Position numbers and translations under genes: made by a program. Under the pieces are notes generated by a model. That model worked only from the letters and a program-made list of their open reading frames with translations. It was not told the DNA's origin and ran no database searches. From Physella acuta (Eukaryota; Mollusca; Gastropoda; Physidae), in contig NW_026732030.1 in NCBI RefSeq assembly GCF_028476545.1, forward strand, positions 806,001-870,000: a stretch of 64,000 nt of DNA. Direction: 5' to 3'. This document shows, one piece after another, positions 52,152 through 63,931 of the stretch; position 1 is the stretch's first letter, and each line of letters opens with the position of its first letter.

Positions 52152-52414
52152 TATATATGTGAATATGTGAATATGTGAATATGTGAATATGTGAATATGT
52201 GAATATGTGAATATGTGAATATGTGAATATGTGAATATGTGAATATGTGAATATGTGAATATGTGAATATGTGAATATGTGAATATGTGAATATGTGAAT
52301 ATGTGAATATGTGAATATGTGAATATGTGAATATGTGAATATGTGAATATGTGAATATGTGAATATGTGAATATGTGAATATGTGAATATGTGAATATGT
52401 GAATATGTGAATAT
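52152..52414. repeat. 8-bp microsatellite (ATGTGAAT)n
   Basis: About 32 uninterrupted copies of the octamer. The derived IFTYSHIH frames on the minus strand are artefacts. Confidence 0.95.
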
Positions 52415-52420
52415 GTATAT

Positions 52421-52421
52421 A

Positions 52422-52494
<73 letters not shown>
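52421..52494. repeat. (TA)n microsatellite
   Basis: A TA run directly abutting the octamer array. Confidence 0.95.
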
Positions 52495-52499
<5 letters not shown>

Positions 52500-53416
52500 A
52501 TATAAAGAGAGAAAGGGATTGAGCAAGAGATGCGAATACTTTCGGATACATACACTTGTATTTAGATGTATAAATATGTATGAACGTTGAGATACTTGCA
52601 CAGACTTGCATCAACTTGCCGCCTTTAACTCTGGCCCACCAGGGCTCCATCGACCAGGTCAGCATTAGGGAACTCGCCCCAGATATCAGCGCGAGAGCTC
52701 ACCACGAGAACAATACAGGACTCATCAATGTTTGAACTCCCGTTAATAAATGAACGCGGCACACCAAGGGGACAATACCCACGGCGACCCGGCGCGGATG
52801 TTTGTGTGTAAACACACTCAGTGTTTTCCCTTTGTTTTGTCCTCTGTCTGTGTTCTATCATGTTGTGTTGAGTTTCAAGCCAAAGGCAAACATCAATTTA
52901 AAAGGGCGCTCTTTTTTTGAACCCTTAAAACTATTACAAGGCTAATCTAATACGTAACGCAATTGTATTATCTTTTATCTATATTTCCAAAGCGTGTTTG
53001 ATTAATGTAATAAAAGATGACAGGTTTTAACTTTTAAAGAGGTTTTTATATTTACTTCTAAGTTTTCAAACCGATGAATATATTTGCCTGAAATTAAAGG
53101 TTTTTGTTAATTGTTTCTTTTTGTTTGTTTTGATGTGCTTGTTTTAGTCGTGTTTGTTTAACACAAGTTCGACCCAAATCAAATTGATCTTTGCTGGAGT
53201 GTTGTTTTCTGACCTAATTATTTTCTCCGTTCTTACATGACCAGTGTTCAGAGGTGTCAAGTTGGTTCCCTCGTGCTATACCTAGAGAGAGTTGGACGGG
53301 CACTGCAACTTACAAGAACAGCATTAAAATCCCGGACAAGTAACACACTAGTTTCAGCGTTTTATACTTGAACGTGTTTATTTACTTGGTGACACCCAAA
53401 ACGGGGAGATGTGGGG
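52495..53416. other. Intergenic; one GC-richer patch of unknown nature
   Basis: A less AT-biased patch at 52,620-52,860 has a 78-codon minus-strand frame containing SSNIDESCIVLVVSSRADIW. The composition is not random, but no splice context or family was recognised. The rest is AT-rich with nothing seen. Confidence 0.3.
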
Positions 53417-53590
53417 GAGACATGACGTCACATTACGACTTGTGGGGCTGTGTGTAAAAAGAAGTGACGTCACAATACTGTGTGTAAAATAAGTGACGTC
53501 ACATTACGGTGTGTTGGAGACATGACGTCACATTACGGTGTATAGGGCTGTGTGTAAAAAAAAGTGACGTTCGTGTACTGTGACGTGAGT
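53417..53590. promoter_or_regulatory. Cluster of palindromic CRE motifs in a short tandem repeat
   Basis: Perfect TGACGTCA palindromes occur at 53423, 53465, 53494 and 53523, followed by related TGACGTT/TGACGTG half sites at about 53564 and 53580. The 100-base block starting GAGACATGACG at 53417 repeats at 53517. TGACGTCA is the CREB/ATF site; whether it acts here is unknown, and no gene start is adjacent. Confidence 0.5.
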
Positions 53591-54754
53591 TCTTGTCTAG
53601 ACTGGTTCCAATTTGTTCTACTGAAAAGTGCTGGTCAAGACGGGAGAGAGATGGTCAAATGGACAAAAATCACGCACTGGAGGATGTAAGAGTTAGTTTA
53701 CCTACACATTTTCTTGTTTACATCAAGCTCCAATAGACACATTACAACACATTTCCTGGCGGCCCGCTGGAATTTTTCTTGGTACCCCATCCCTGAATGA
53801 CAGTGTTAAAAAAATAATTACGACTCTTAATCAATGTAACAAAACAATAACCCAATCAAAATTACATAACAGAAAGATAATTTATATTAATTTAATTATA
53901 AGTCTCCTTCTATGTAGTGGTGGAATAAACCTGATTTAAAACCTCAGCCTCTTGAAAGTTTAATTAAAAACTTTAATCGATGAAAAGCCACAGACTGGAT
54001 TTCTATTTCACCCCAGTTACAATAGGCCTACTTAACTTACAGATTAAAAAATAATTTTAAAAATAAAACTGCTCTTACACGTGAAATAGAAATGTATTTT
54101 TTTTTACAGACATTAGCTTGTGTCTTTTGGTTGAACATTAGGTCAAATGAGTATACTAAACACCCCAATCTTTCAAAAAATGTGTTTAGTATTCTAAATT
54201 GAATACATGCCTGAAATCCCCCCCTACCCAACCCCGAGAAATAAAATGTCAATGAATAAATACACGAACACCACAATAAATGCTAAGTAAGTTAAAATTT
54301 GCAATCAAGAAATTGTCAAATAAATAAAGGGTCTAGAAAATAAAAGGTCCAGTAAATAAAGGGTCAAGTTTCTAGTTAGTCATATTAAAAGGTCAGGTGA
54401 ATAAGTTCAAGCAGGTAAAAAGTTCCAGCAAATAAAATGTCGTGTCTATGATATGTCAAGTACAGAGCCCAACGTTAACACATTGCATCACAGTGACTTG
54501 TGAAGAGGTTTTTAGTTAAAGTCGTGTACATGATAACACAACAAGCACAAGTTCACCACCTACGTACATTCAATGGTGCTTCAAGTTTGGACTTAAACGT
54601 GGACTAGAATAAAATTCTTTAAATAATCTAATTTAGAGATGTAAACATTCACGTTCAAACATCGGTTAACTGAAGTTTAAAGTAGAATGTATAGCCTTGA
54701 TACTAGATTAAAATATAATGTAGGACTATAATCTTGATACTAATTTTAAAATAA
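53591..54754. other. AT-rich intergenic stretch with small imperfect repeats
   Basis: Words like AATAAAGGGTC(T/A)AG recur about four times at 54,318-54,425. No exon or RNA gene seen. Confidence 0.35.
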
Positions 54755-55438
54755 ACCGGTAGTGATCTCCCCTAAACTTTCTCGAATATTCTTATATAAA
54801 ACAACAGGGGATGGTAACTGGGGATATAGCTATGATTTTTAATCTATTTTAAATACTTAAACTTTTAAAAATAGAATAGAATCTCATAAAAAAAACATTG
54901 CGCACCAAGCAAACGCCGAATAAAAACGCGTATAATAGTGCGCAATATTATTAGTACTTTAAAAATTTACATTAGTTTTTTGAGAAATCGGAAGTAGCGT
55001 AAATTACTACTTCCAGTCAACGGAAATTACTCAAAATTTAACAGAAGGTAGAGAATTAGATCTTTTACTTACATGTGAAATTTCATTTATCTATCTGAAA
55101 TAGTACTCAAGTTATAGGCTTTTGAAAAATTCAAAGTAGGAAAAGTACCACTTCCGGTTGTTGGAAATCGCTCAAAAGTTGATACGGATCTACGATTTTG
55201 ATATAATACTTATATATGAAATTTCATCAACCTAGCTGTAACGGTACTCAAGTTATCGTGTTTACACACGGACAGACACACACACAGACACACACACACA
55301 CAGACATACGGACAAGATTGCAAAATTATGTTTTTCCGTATCAGTGAGGTGTAAAACGTCGAGAACTGTAAAAATCTCGATTTTTTTTTTTGCACGATTA
55401 CAATACTTTCTCTATACTTCGTATATACGAGAAAGTAA
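54755..55438 (-). mobile_element. 0.65-kb interspersed element, copy B (inverted relative to copy A)
   Basis: The reverse complement aligns end to end with 17929-18573. It starts CTTTCTCGTATATACGAAG, has a TG microsatellite in the equivalent internal place, and ends GAATATTCGAGAAAGTTTAG with GGGAGATCACT. Small indels and substitutions separate the copies, so both are moderately old. Confidence 0.65.
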
Positions 55439-55754
55439 ATATAATTTATAATCTTGATACTAGTTTAAAATATAATTTATAATCTTGAAACTATTTTAAA
55501 GGGGATTGTATATCTGATTAGTATTTTAAAATATAAAGTAAAAGTAAAAAGTATAATTTTGAACTAGTTTAAATTAAAAAGTATATTCTTGTTACTAATT
55601 TTAAGTTCAATGTTTGCTTTGACACTGTCATATCCCCCACATAAAATCTGCAGATTCTCCACAAATTACCCGCACAACCCCCACAATAGAAGCGGACTGC
55701 GTCTAGATCTGTCTGCAGCAAATGCTTTATGACTAACACTAGTGATTTCAGCTG

Positions 55755-56110
55755 TTAGAGGTCGTCCATAAATGACGTCACACTCGAAGGGGGAGGGGGT
55801 CGTAATTTTGTGACGATGTGTGATGACAGGGAGGGGGGGGGGTTAAATCGTACAAACTTCACACGTTTGCTTTAAAAAAAAACTATGTTAGAAACTGAAT
55901 TTTAGCCGTTATTTCGCGTTCAAAAATCGATAAAAAATGAACTGCATCTTTATGGAGGATTTGTAGGCTGAGGTGTGACGTCAGTTAAGGTAAAGGGGGG
56001 GGGGGGTCTGACTTTTTGTGACGATGTGTAACGGAGGAAAAGAGGGAGGGGAGCATAAAATTGACAAAAAAAAACCTTATCGTCATTTGTGTATACCCTC
56101 TTACAAAGAA
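55755..56110 (+). repeat. CRE-bearing repeat family, copy 1
   Basis: Begins GTCGTCCATAAATGACGTCA, continues with GGGGGAGGGGGTCGTAATTT and GTGACGATGTGTGATGACAG, and carries a second arm (TGTGACGTCAG at about 55,975, then G-rich tract and GTGACGATGTGTAACGG). An inverted relative lies at 60,480-60,870 and a fragment at about 23,890-23,990. Confidence 0.55.
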
Positions 56111-56169
56111 TATGTAAAATAAAATAAAATTTGTATAAAAACTCTAGCCTATGTACGTCAAACATTTAA

Positions 56170-57320
56170 TTACGTGATCTTGTTTTAAAATTACATTTTT
56201 AAAGTTCAGACTTTGACCTAGTTCAAAAGGAGTGATACTCCATTGATAATGAAACAGCTCTTCACTCCATATATAGCCCTGTCTACACATAACCATTTAT
56301 TGACGTCATAAAAGGTTAAAAATAGTTTCCTGCCACCGCAACTTGTGTCTGTGATAAATGTGATATCTTTTATAAATAGAAACACATATTAGAGGCGTAT
56401 CAAGTGATATCGGCATAGGCGGTGTTTGCAGCACCGTCTGTTGGGGTCGTCAGAGGTGTATACAACAAGTGTGTGTGTGTGTGTGTGTGGTCAGAGGCGT
56501 GGTGTAGGAAATTGTGTGTGCGTGTATGTGTAACAAATGTGTATGGGTGTGTAAGCATGCGTATGCGCATGTGTCCATAAGAGGCGTGGTTCAGCAAGTA
56601 TTTATGTATGTGTTCACTAACTTTTTACTTTTTCTTGATTATCTGGCCCACCAGCCAAGTTATTTAAGTAAATTAGGCGACCTTTCGCCATAGTTATTCT
56701 TTTATTGACATTTTCTAAAAATTGTTTTTCCCTTATCTGGCGCAACAGATAAACTTCTCGTCTTTATCTATCCATATAGATGTGCATCGCTGCTTCCTCT
56801 GTGTAACTTCTACTACAATTTTAATTGCAATGACGTCACAGATCTGCAGACAATTAGTACCCTAAAGTGTCGAATGAACCGTGTTTGTTTTCAAGGAACT
56901 TTACCACCTTGCTCCATTTGGGCGGTGAAGGAGCGAGTGCAATGTTTTGGTAACAATCGATGACGTAACTACCTACGTCACCAGAGTTATCAATTAAAGG
57001 TCTAATCGTCTTATCACATCAACAATGATTAAAGTCCGCCAAAAGTGTGGCCCTCGTCCGAATTTATCTCATTAAATGCACATCAATCTTATCTGGGTAT
57101 CTTTAGATAAAATACCACTGAACAAAGATTAACAACTCTCCCTATCCAGCTACACACATCGTCAATATTTGATCAGCACCAGCCTGGCCTGATGTCTAAT
57201 CTTATTTCCAGCATCCCAGCGTATCTTCACCCATGCATACATTAGTTGATTTTCTTCTCCAGACCCCGACTGTTGCACCAGTTGCTATAGAAAACATGGC
57301 CGTATACAATAATAGGTACC
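56170..57320. promoter_or_regulatory. Non-coding stretch with GT repeats and a cluster of GATA motifs
   Basis: A degenerate unit (AGAGGCGTGGT plus GT-rich run) occurs at 56,390-56,620. From 56,639 to 57,110 there are seven GATA-type words: TTATCT at 56639, 56733, 56764, 57064 and 57089, and AGATAA at 56747 and 57105. Such a density could mark an enhancer, but AT-rich DNA produces these words by chance quite often. No exon seen. Confidence 0.3.
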
Positions 57321-57394
57321 GTGTCAACTGATGTACATCTTTTTCTAGAGTGGGAGTGGACAGCTGTGTACATCGTTTGTGTACAAACTGTTCT

Positions 57395-57535
57395 ACATGT
57401 TACTAGATCTAGCCACAGGCTCTACCTGATTTGTGTACACATAATTCTACTCTGTACTAGATCTAGATACAGGGTCTACCTGATTTGTGTACACATAATT
57501 CTACTATGTACTAGATCTAGATACAGGGTCTAACT
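57395..57535. repeat. Short tandem repeat, about 58-bp unit, 2-3 copies
   Basis: The unit contains CTACCTGATTTGTGTACACA and TGTACTAGATCTAGATACAG. Two copies are almost identical and a third (left) is diverged. Confidence 0.85.
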
Positions 57536-57639
57536 CAAAACTCTAGTCTCGCCAACCCCAACATTATTTTCACTCCTCACTACATCCCAACTCCGAGCTT
57601 ATGATCCATTGTCAACATCGTTTCCATTTTGTTCCCAAG

Positions 57640-57848
57640 ACTAGCAGATAAAGTAGAGCGAATCATTTTTATGAGCAATCAAATGAGGGATAGAGTGCTC
57701 AGCACTATGCCCAGCCGCCCTTGTTTCCCTAACGTAGGTCAGGTACCCATCGGAGCTGACTGGACTCAGAGACGACCTACGGCCTCGAGCTCGGGATCCG
57801 ATCTTGAGACTTTTGGGTTAGCGGTGGTCAGCTCCATCGTCCGTCCAC
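57640..57848 (-). mobile_element. tRNA-derived SINE copy (minus strand)
   Basis: The reverse complement holds the same order of blocks as the SINE at 27,784: a degenerate tRNA-like head, GATGGGTACCTGACCTACG, GGGAAACAAGGGCGGCTGGG, and CATAGTGCTGAGCACTCTAT. It is clearly diverged from the 27,784 copy. Confidence 0.65.
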
Positions 57849-58009
57849 TTCGCCCCAACTTATAACTAAGGTCCCTTAAAAAGAAAAAAAAAACGATGGC
57901 ATAGTTTACAGTATGTTAAGGTATATCATTGTAGTCAACACTTCGCTAGTTGCATCAGACTATGTACTCCAGTGGGTGCGTTCAAAACCTTGTAAATGTA
58001 GACAATCAC

Positions 58010-58300
58010 ACATGTCTCATACAATCACACACGTCTCATGCAAGCATACACGCTCCATACAATCACACACGTCCCACACAATCACACACGCCCACACAAC
58101 CACACACGTCATACACAATCACACACGCCCCATATAATCACACACGTCCCATACAATCACACACGCCCACACAACCACACAAGTCCCACACAATCATACA
58201 CGCCCCACACAATCACACACGTCCCATACAATCACGCACGTCCCACACAATCATACACGTCCCACACAATCACACACGCCCCCACACAATCACACACAGA
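58010..58300. repeat. Imperfect minisatellite, CAATCACACACGTCCCATA-like unit
   Basis: About 15 degenerate units of 17-20 bases. His/Thr-rich frames in all three plus-strand phases are by-products. Confidence 0.85.
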
Positions 58301-58514
58301 CCACCTGCAGATAGAGTGTGTCTTAACATGTGACCTGTGCATGATACAACATTACTAGCGCATGAGTCATGACCACTAATTGATACATTAAAAAAAAGTT
58401 AATTAAAAAACAACAATAATGTATTCAGGGTTAGATCCGAGACACTACGTTATCACAAGATAAAGGTGGATCTTAATGCCAGGGTTTAATTTGTTACGAA
58501 GGTTGGCGGTGTAC

Positions 58515-58685
58515 AGGAGTTGACAATGTTACACATTGGCCTTTTATAGAAGTTAACAATGTTAAAATATGGCCATTTTCAAAATTTAACTATGTTACAC
58601 ATTCGCCTGTTATAGACGTTAACAGAAGTTGACAATGATAAAATATGGCCATTTATAGAAGTTGACAATGTTAAAATATGTGTCC
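58515..58685. repeat. Imperfect repeats with GAAGTTGACAATGTTAAAAT
   Basis: Four or five degenerate units alternating GTTGACAATGTTA, (A/C)ATATGGCC and TTTATAGAAGTT. Confidence 0.6.
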
Positions 58686-58904
58686 ATCAACGTATACACG
58701 GACAAATGACCACAAACACCCACATGTGGAGCAGCTACAAATATGATCCTTGCTTTAAGACATTCTAAAGACGACAAATATGGAACATCTAGCTATACAT
58801 GTCATCATTGCCTTAAGATAACCATTAATCATTTAATCTAGTTTCAAAAGTAGGCGCATTCAAATCTTAGCGAGTATTGATTTTTACTTATTAAATAATT
58901 TAGA

Positions 58905-59170
58905 GCCAGCTACAATAGCAAGTATCGACTATTCAACAAAGCTACAATAGCAGATATGTGCTACCGGCAAAGCTACAATAGCAGCTGTATGCTAGGTAAC
59001 AAAGCTACAATAGCAGCTGTATGCTAGATAACAAAGCTACAATAGCAGTTGTATACTACATAACAAAGTTATAATAGGAGTTGCATGCTACATAACAAAG
59101 CTACAATAGCAGTTGTATAGTACATAAAGCAAAAATAGCTGCTGTATGCTACCCTAACGTAACTTCATAG
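58905..59170. repeat. Imperfect tandem repeat, about 32-bp unit
   Basis: Seven to eight copies of AAAGCTACAATAGCAGCTGT followed by ATGCTA and a variable ATAAC end. Confidence 0.85.
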
Positions 59171-59856
59171 CAGCTGTATTCTATCTAATGACCCCATCCA
59201 CTCCCCCCCTCCCTCCATCTATCCGACCTCAACCCCTCCCCCCTCCCAAAAAAATCGAACAAAAACAAACTATGAACAGATTTACATTGTATAATAAATA
59301 AGCTATAAAGACTCTAAATTTAGACTTTGATCTATTTTAACATGTTTAAGAACCGAATTTAATTGTTCACTTATCAAAAAAGAAAAAAAAAATGGAACTT
59401 TATACTTTGGTCGCTATCGTGTCATTGAGCCATTGTAAAGAAAGACGAAAACGGCAACACTTCATCATTGCTCAATAAAACTTCACTTTCAACACAAGGT
59501 TTGGCTATTCTAAATTCGTATTTTATTGACGCAATAATGAGATAATATTTTATTGTAACTAAGTCGTTGGCTTCACACAATACACCCCCCCCCTTCCACC
59601 CTCCCCCCTCCATCCAGTCTTTAGGCTCTTGTATAGTATCCATTCATACTTACGTAATCAGATAATGTGATGGTTATAACCATAATAGATAGTTGTAATC
59701 GAATACAGTATAATGGTTATCGTATCGCATGTGCAAGTGTAGGTCCTAGTGTGTATGTGTGTATACGTATAAATGTGTGTGTGAAGGTAGGTTTACGTGT
59801 AAGTGTTTGTAAGTGTGCGTGTGTGTGTGCGTCTGTACCCATGTGTTGAAGACAGG
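59171..59856. other. Intergenic stretch upstream of a TATA promoter
   Basis: C-rich tracts at 59,190-59,250 and 59,580-59,610 and a GT-rich run at 59,750-59,830. No coding exon supported. Confidence 0.3.
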
Positions 59857-59976
59857 TATAAATAAGCACCTGACACTCGCGGCTATCATCAGAATTGATT
59901 AACTCCCGTGTGTGACTGCGATAAGTCATCTCGCCACTTGACTGCGGACACCTCATTGTGCGGCCGGACTTGAGCG
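59857..59976 (+). promoter_or_regulatory. TATA-box promoter and untranslated first exon of a plus-strand gene
   Basis: TATAAATA at 59857-59864 is followed about 25-30 bases later by an initiator-like TCATCAGA. A GC-richer segment then ends in GAGCG|GTGAGT at 59976/59977, a strong donor. The next good acceptor on this strand with a start codon is at 62801, giving the MAED exon. The connection is inferred from splice signals. Confidence 0.45.
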
Positions 59977-60013
59977 GTGAGTAGCTTCCATTGTTTTCCT
60001 GTCATTCAGGGTA

Positions 60014-60127
60014 GAGAATTTATCTCTGATTGGAATTAGAATCTAATTTTAGAGAATTTATCTCTGATTGGAATTAGAATATTATTTTAGAGAATTTATC
60101 TCTGATTGGAATTAGAATCTAATTTTG
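60014..60127. repeat. 38-bp tandem repeat, three copies
   Basis: The unit begins AGAGAATTTATCTCTGATTG. Three near-identical copies lie just inside the presumed first intron, with a TTATCTCTGAT word in each. Confidence 0.9.
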
Positions 60128-60479
60128 TTTTAAATACACGCTGGGTGTTAGATTTTGTCACTATACTTTTACCTCAGCAGTGATTTTTTAAATCAAATGA
60201 ATGTATTGATTTATGTTTAATACCACTTTTATAAAAATGTTTACATTATATTGATTTATACCCAACAATTAATTGTTTGTACAATTTATTTTCATTTGTA
60301 ATTCCTTGGCTATGTTATTCAGTCCTTAAAAACTTTATACTATAAAAGATAGTGTTGAGTATAGTTTTGTTTTAAGATTTGATCTCCAACTGTCCTTAAT
60401 AATAAACAAAGCCGGCACTAATTTCAAGAAATAATTTTGTTTTGGCTGAAATTTAAATAAAAAGGGGCGAGATTTTTTT

Positions 60480-60870
60480 ATAGACAAATTATTTTACCTC
60501 CCCCCTCCCCTCCGTCACACGTCGACACAAAAAGCTAGACTTCCCTAAAATGACGTCACACACTAGCCTACAACCCCCCCCCTCGAAAATTGCTGTTTAA
60601 TTTTTTTTAACATCGATTTCTTAATAAAATATCGCGTCAGCTCAGTCAACAGAATATATTAATCAATTTCTATTTCAATTTTGAAAAAAAAAACAGTTTT
60701 AACAAATGCGAAAAAAAGGTTAAAATTTAGTTTCTAACATTACTTTTTGAAAATGCAAAAGTGTGACGTCACATTATCTGAACCCCCTCCCTCCCCTCAG
60801 CACACATCGTCACCAAATTACTGACCCCCTCCCCCCTTTCGTGTATGACGTAATTTATGGACGTCCCCTG
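60480..60870 (-). repeat. CRE-bearing repeat family, copy 2 (inverted)
   Basis: The reverse complement begins GGGACGTCCATAAATTACGT and carries CCCCCTCC-type tracts, CACATCGTCACCAAATT and two TGACGTCA palindromes (about 60,551 and 60,764). The arrangement mirrors the copy at 55,755-56,110. Confidence 0.55.
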
Positions 60871-61039
60871 GAATGTCTCCAAACAAAGCAGGTTAAGTGA
60901 AAGTTCAGTGAAGGTAGATAACAAGCCAGGTTCAATCTATGTCTGGAAGATGACATAGCAAAGCCGATACACAACTCCATTTATTGTTTCATTAACCAGC
61001 TAGCTCTAGCAACTGTTCAACCAGGAATATTTCTAAGCT

Positions 61040-61330
61040 ATATTTGAATGTCCCTTGTGTGTCTCTGTGTATGTGTGTGTCGGGGTGTCTCCGTGTGTCT
61101 CTGCTGCTCTGTGTCTCTGCTGCTCTGTGTCTCTGCTCTGTGTCTCTGTATGCCCATGTGTCTCTATGTGTCTATCTGTGTCTCTCTGTGCGTCTCTCTA
61201 TGTCTCTCTATGTCTTTGTGTGTCTCTACTTCCCTGTGTACCTATGTGTGTGTGTGTACGTCTATGTGTGTGTGTATGTGTGTGTGTACGTCTATGTGTG
61301 TGTGTGTGTGTACATCTATGTGTGTAGCTG
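61040..61330. repeat. GT/CT-rich low-complexity tract
   Basis: Interrupted GTGTGTCTCT and GTGTGTGTACGTCTAT units. The Cys/Val-rich frames in all phases are by-products. Confidence 0.85.
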
Positions 61331-61843
61331 TAGTTTCCCCTGGTTACTGTGAGACGAGTTCAGCAGGTAAAAAAATGTGAACTACCTATCCATGACAATC
61401 AATTGAAGATCGATGCAATCAAGATCAATACCTTATCACGTCCGCTCAACCAATCTCGTTAATGTCAAAAGATAAAGTAATCAGATAGACAAAATCGTTG
61501 GTTAAATCTTGCTTTGAGTATGCTATTTTTTTACCTGTTGAAACACAAAACAATTACCGAACACTTTATCAAAGCTTAACACAAAGGTTGATTTTTTTTT
61601 TTGCACAAGCTGTTGTATTCAAAAGTACGTAATTTTCTGTCGGGGAAAGTTAATGTATGGCTTTTATATATTGGTCAGCTCTGGTTTTAAAGCCCATCAT
61701 TTCTAGTTATGGTCTCATGTGTATTTAGATCTAGCGCTACATGACACAATATCTTATCTCGCGGTAGTTTTCAAACAGGTTTGTGTGGGGAGTTTAAGAT
61801 GAGTAACGTAAATATTCATATATATACTAACTCACCACACACT

Positions 61844-62013
<170 letters not shown>

Positions 62014-62063
62014 TTTTTGTAGATGCAGTATATATGCCTAAATATATGTAGACGCACACGCTG

Positions 62064-62142
<79 letters not shown>
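62064..62142. repeat. (CA)n-(TA)n microsatellite
   Basis: The same CA-to-TA arrangement as the previous one, 50 bases further on. Confidence 0.95.
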
Positions 62143-62146
<4 letters not shown>

Positions 62147-62601
62147 CATACTAATATATGTCTACATTTGTAACTGAGTCACGGTAGGCTCTACTAGCAA
62201 TTCCTACTAGATTGATGCTATCAAAACCATCGCTGCACATGTTACCATACAGCCAAACAGATTATAGCCAAGCTAGTGTCGGATTTTAGAAAATCATTGA
62301 AATCTTTACGTGGTATTTAACTGGATATTTTGTTCAGACTTTTACTAAACGAATATTTTTTCTTCTTTTTAAACACTAGGACTAACACACTGGTAACTGT
62401 TAGGTTGTGATTCGTGAGCAGGGTTGAACAATTCAGGAATTTCTAATATTTAATGCCCAATATAAACCTCTTTCAAACAGCTGTGCTTGATATAAAAAAT
62501 ACTTAGTACGTGCAATCTTTTCGCGTTATTTTACAAATAACTGACACATGAATAGTAATGTTGAATATGATAATCATAGTTATGCAAGTATAGACCTATA
62601 C

Positions 62602-62612
62602 ACACACACACT

Positions 62613-62679
<67 letters not shown>
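62602..62679. repeat. (CA)n-(TA)n microsatellite
   Basis: Third CA-to-TA compound microsatellite in the same orientation. Confidence 0.95.
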
Positions 62680-62680
<1 letters not shown>

Positions 62681-62801
62681 TAGAGAAAGATAGTATTTTA
62701 TTATTTTTTATTAATGTGAATTGAGTTTAAACGTTCAGTTCCGTTTGCTAAATAAAACCAAGATCTTTATTTAATTTTTTCGTTTCTATTTCTTTTTTCA
62801 G

Positions 62802-62868
62802 ATTTGGAAATAAAACACGTGTTGAACTTTCCATAAAACAGATATTCATTCACAATGGCCGAAGACAA
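62802..62868 (+). CDS. First coding exon (MAED...) of an unidentified plus-strand gene
   Basis: A pyrimidine-rich acceptor (TTTCTTTTTTCAG) at 62801 is followed by 53 untranslated bases, ATG at 62855 in a good context (TTCACAATGG), codons M A E D and AA|GTAAGC, a strong donor. Only four full codons are in this exon; the rest of the gene lies in the far intron side or beyond the window. Several muscle and cytoskeletal proteins begin MAED or MADE, but four residues do not identify a family. A Helentron-like element sits 27 bases into the following intron. Confidence 0.45.
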
Positions 62869-62895
62869 GTAAGCGGGCTAATTAGTTTATAAACC

Positions 62896-63204
62896 ACGAG
62901 CCGGCCCGCGGCATAACATACGCCGCTATTTAGTTGTTTCTAATTTTCAATAATTCATAATTTGTGAATTCGACAGTACCAACGCTGACACTGAAAATAT
63001 TTCTTTAAAACACTATAAGTAACTCGTTAAGGACCATAACCCCCCCCCCCCTTCCTCCCCCCCCCCTACGTTTAAAATCGTTGGCTCTGCTTGTAAACAT
63101 TTAGAGTGAACACAGCTCACTAAAACCATGTAGGGGTGGGGAGGTAGGGAGAGCGTTTGCAGCTTGTTTTCTAACGGCTCGAAGAGGAGAATTATATATA
63201 TAGA
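62896..63204 (-). mobile_element. Helentron-like element, copy 3 (inverted)
   Basis: The reverse complement is nearly identical to 17,245-17,557, including the GAGCCGTTAGAAAACAAGCT segment, the poly-G tracts and the terminal hairpin with GGGCCGGCTCGT. The high identity suggests recent movement. Confidence 0.65.
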
Positions 63205-63780
63205 TTAGCCCCCCAATACACGCCCGTAAAGTGAAAGTAGAAAAAAAAGACTGGCCGGGTTTAAAAAATTAACAGCGATTCTTGTACCGATGTGTCGAGG
63301 CCGGTGAAAGGGAAGTAACTCGATTTGTTTATCTCTGAGCATTGTCCCCGGCATCTATGACGCGGGTGTCACCAGGGGACAGGACTCCGAATTGTACACG
63401 GATGAAAGCGGAGGTTATCGATCCTGTTCAATAATACATTGAAATCTTTATGGTAGTTTCACTTGAGTCCCGAGGCGTGTGGTCTTTTTTTTTCTCTGTC
63501 TCTCTCGGCCAGAGCACACTTTAAAGAATTAATTATTGTCTAGCCGTATCCCGAACCAATCTATTTGACAGCTTTACAAAAAACCATTGAGTCATCCAAT
63601 TTCAAATAGAATAAATTTACAAGAATTACTTTTTTTAAAGTTTGGGTTTCAGTATGTTACACTTGTGCGTTGACCATTCTGTTGTGTGGGGCTCTACATA
63701 CCTCGAGCACCGCACCGAGAGCATTCGCTCCCTTGAAATCCCCGGCTACTTTCTTCACTCCCCTTGCGGTGTGTACCCTG
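63205..63780. other. Intron or intergenic stretch, nothing recognised
   Basis: Mixed composition with a GC-richer part at 63,280-63,420 and 63,660-63,780. No splice-bounded coding exon stands out. Confidence 0.3.
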
Positions 63781-63931
63781 TACACACACACACAGACACA
63801 CACACAGACACACACACGCACACACACGCACACACACAGACAGACACACACACAGACACACACAAAGACACACACAAAGACACACACAGACACACGCTCA
63901 CGCGCACGCACACGCACACACACACACAGAG

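Noticed and set aside
52039-52665. IFTYSHIH-repeat frames up to 208 codons
   Set aside because: Translation of the (ATGTGAAT)n array and flanking TA run.
52625-52861. 78-codon minus-strand frame with SSNIDESCIVLVVSSRADIW as a gene
   Set aside because: No splice sites, start context or recognisable family; possibly an old repeat or a chance frame in a GC-richer patch.
57913-58358. His/Thr-rich frames in three plus-strand phases
   Set aside because: All three phases are open over the same minisatellite, which is the mark of repeat translation.
61044-61380. Cys/Val/Ser-rich frames resembling small secreted proteins
   Set aside because: GT/CT low-complexity DNA read in three phases; no signal peptide or cysteine framework. 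Same judgement for 63,657-63,959.
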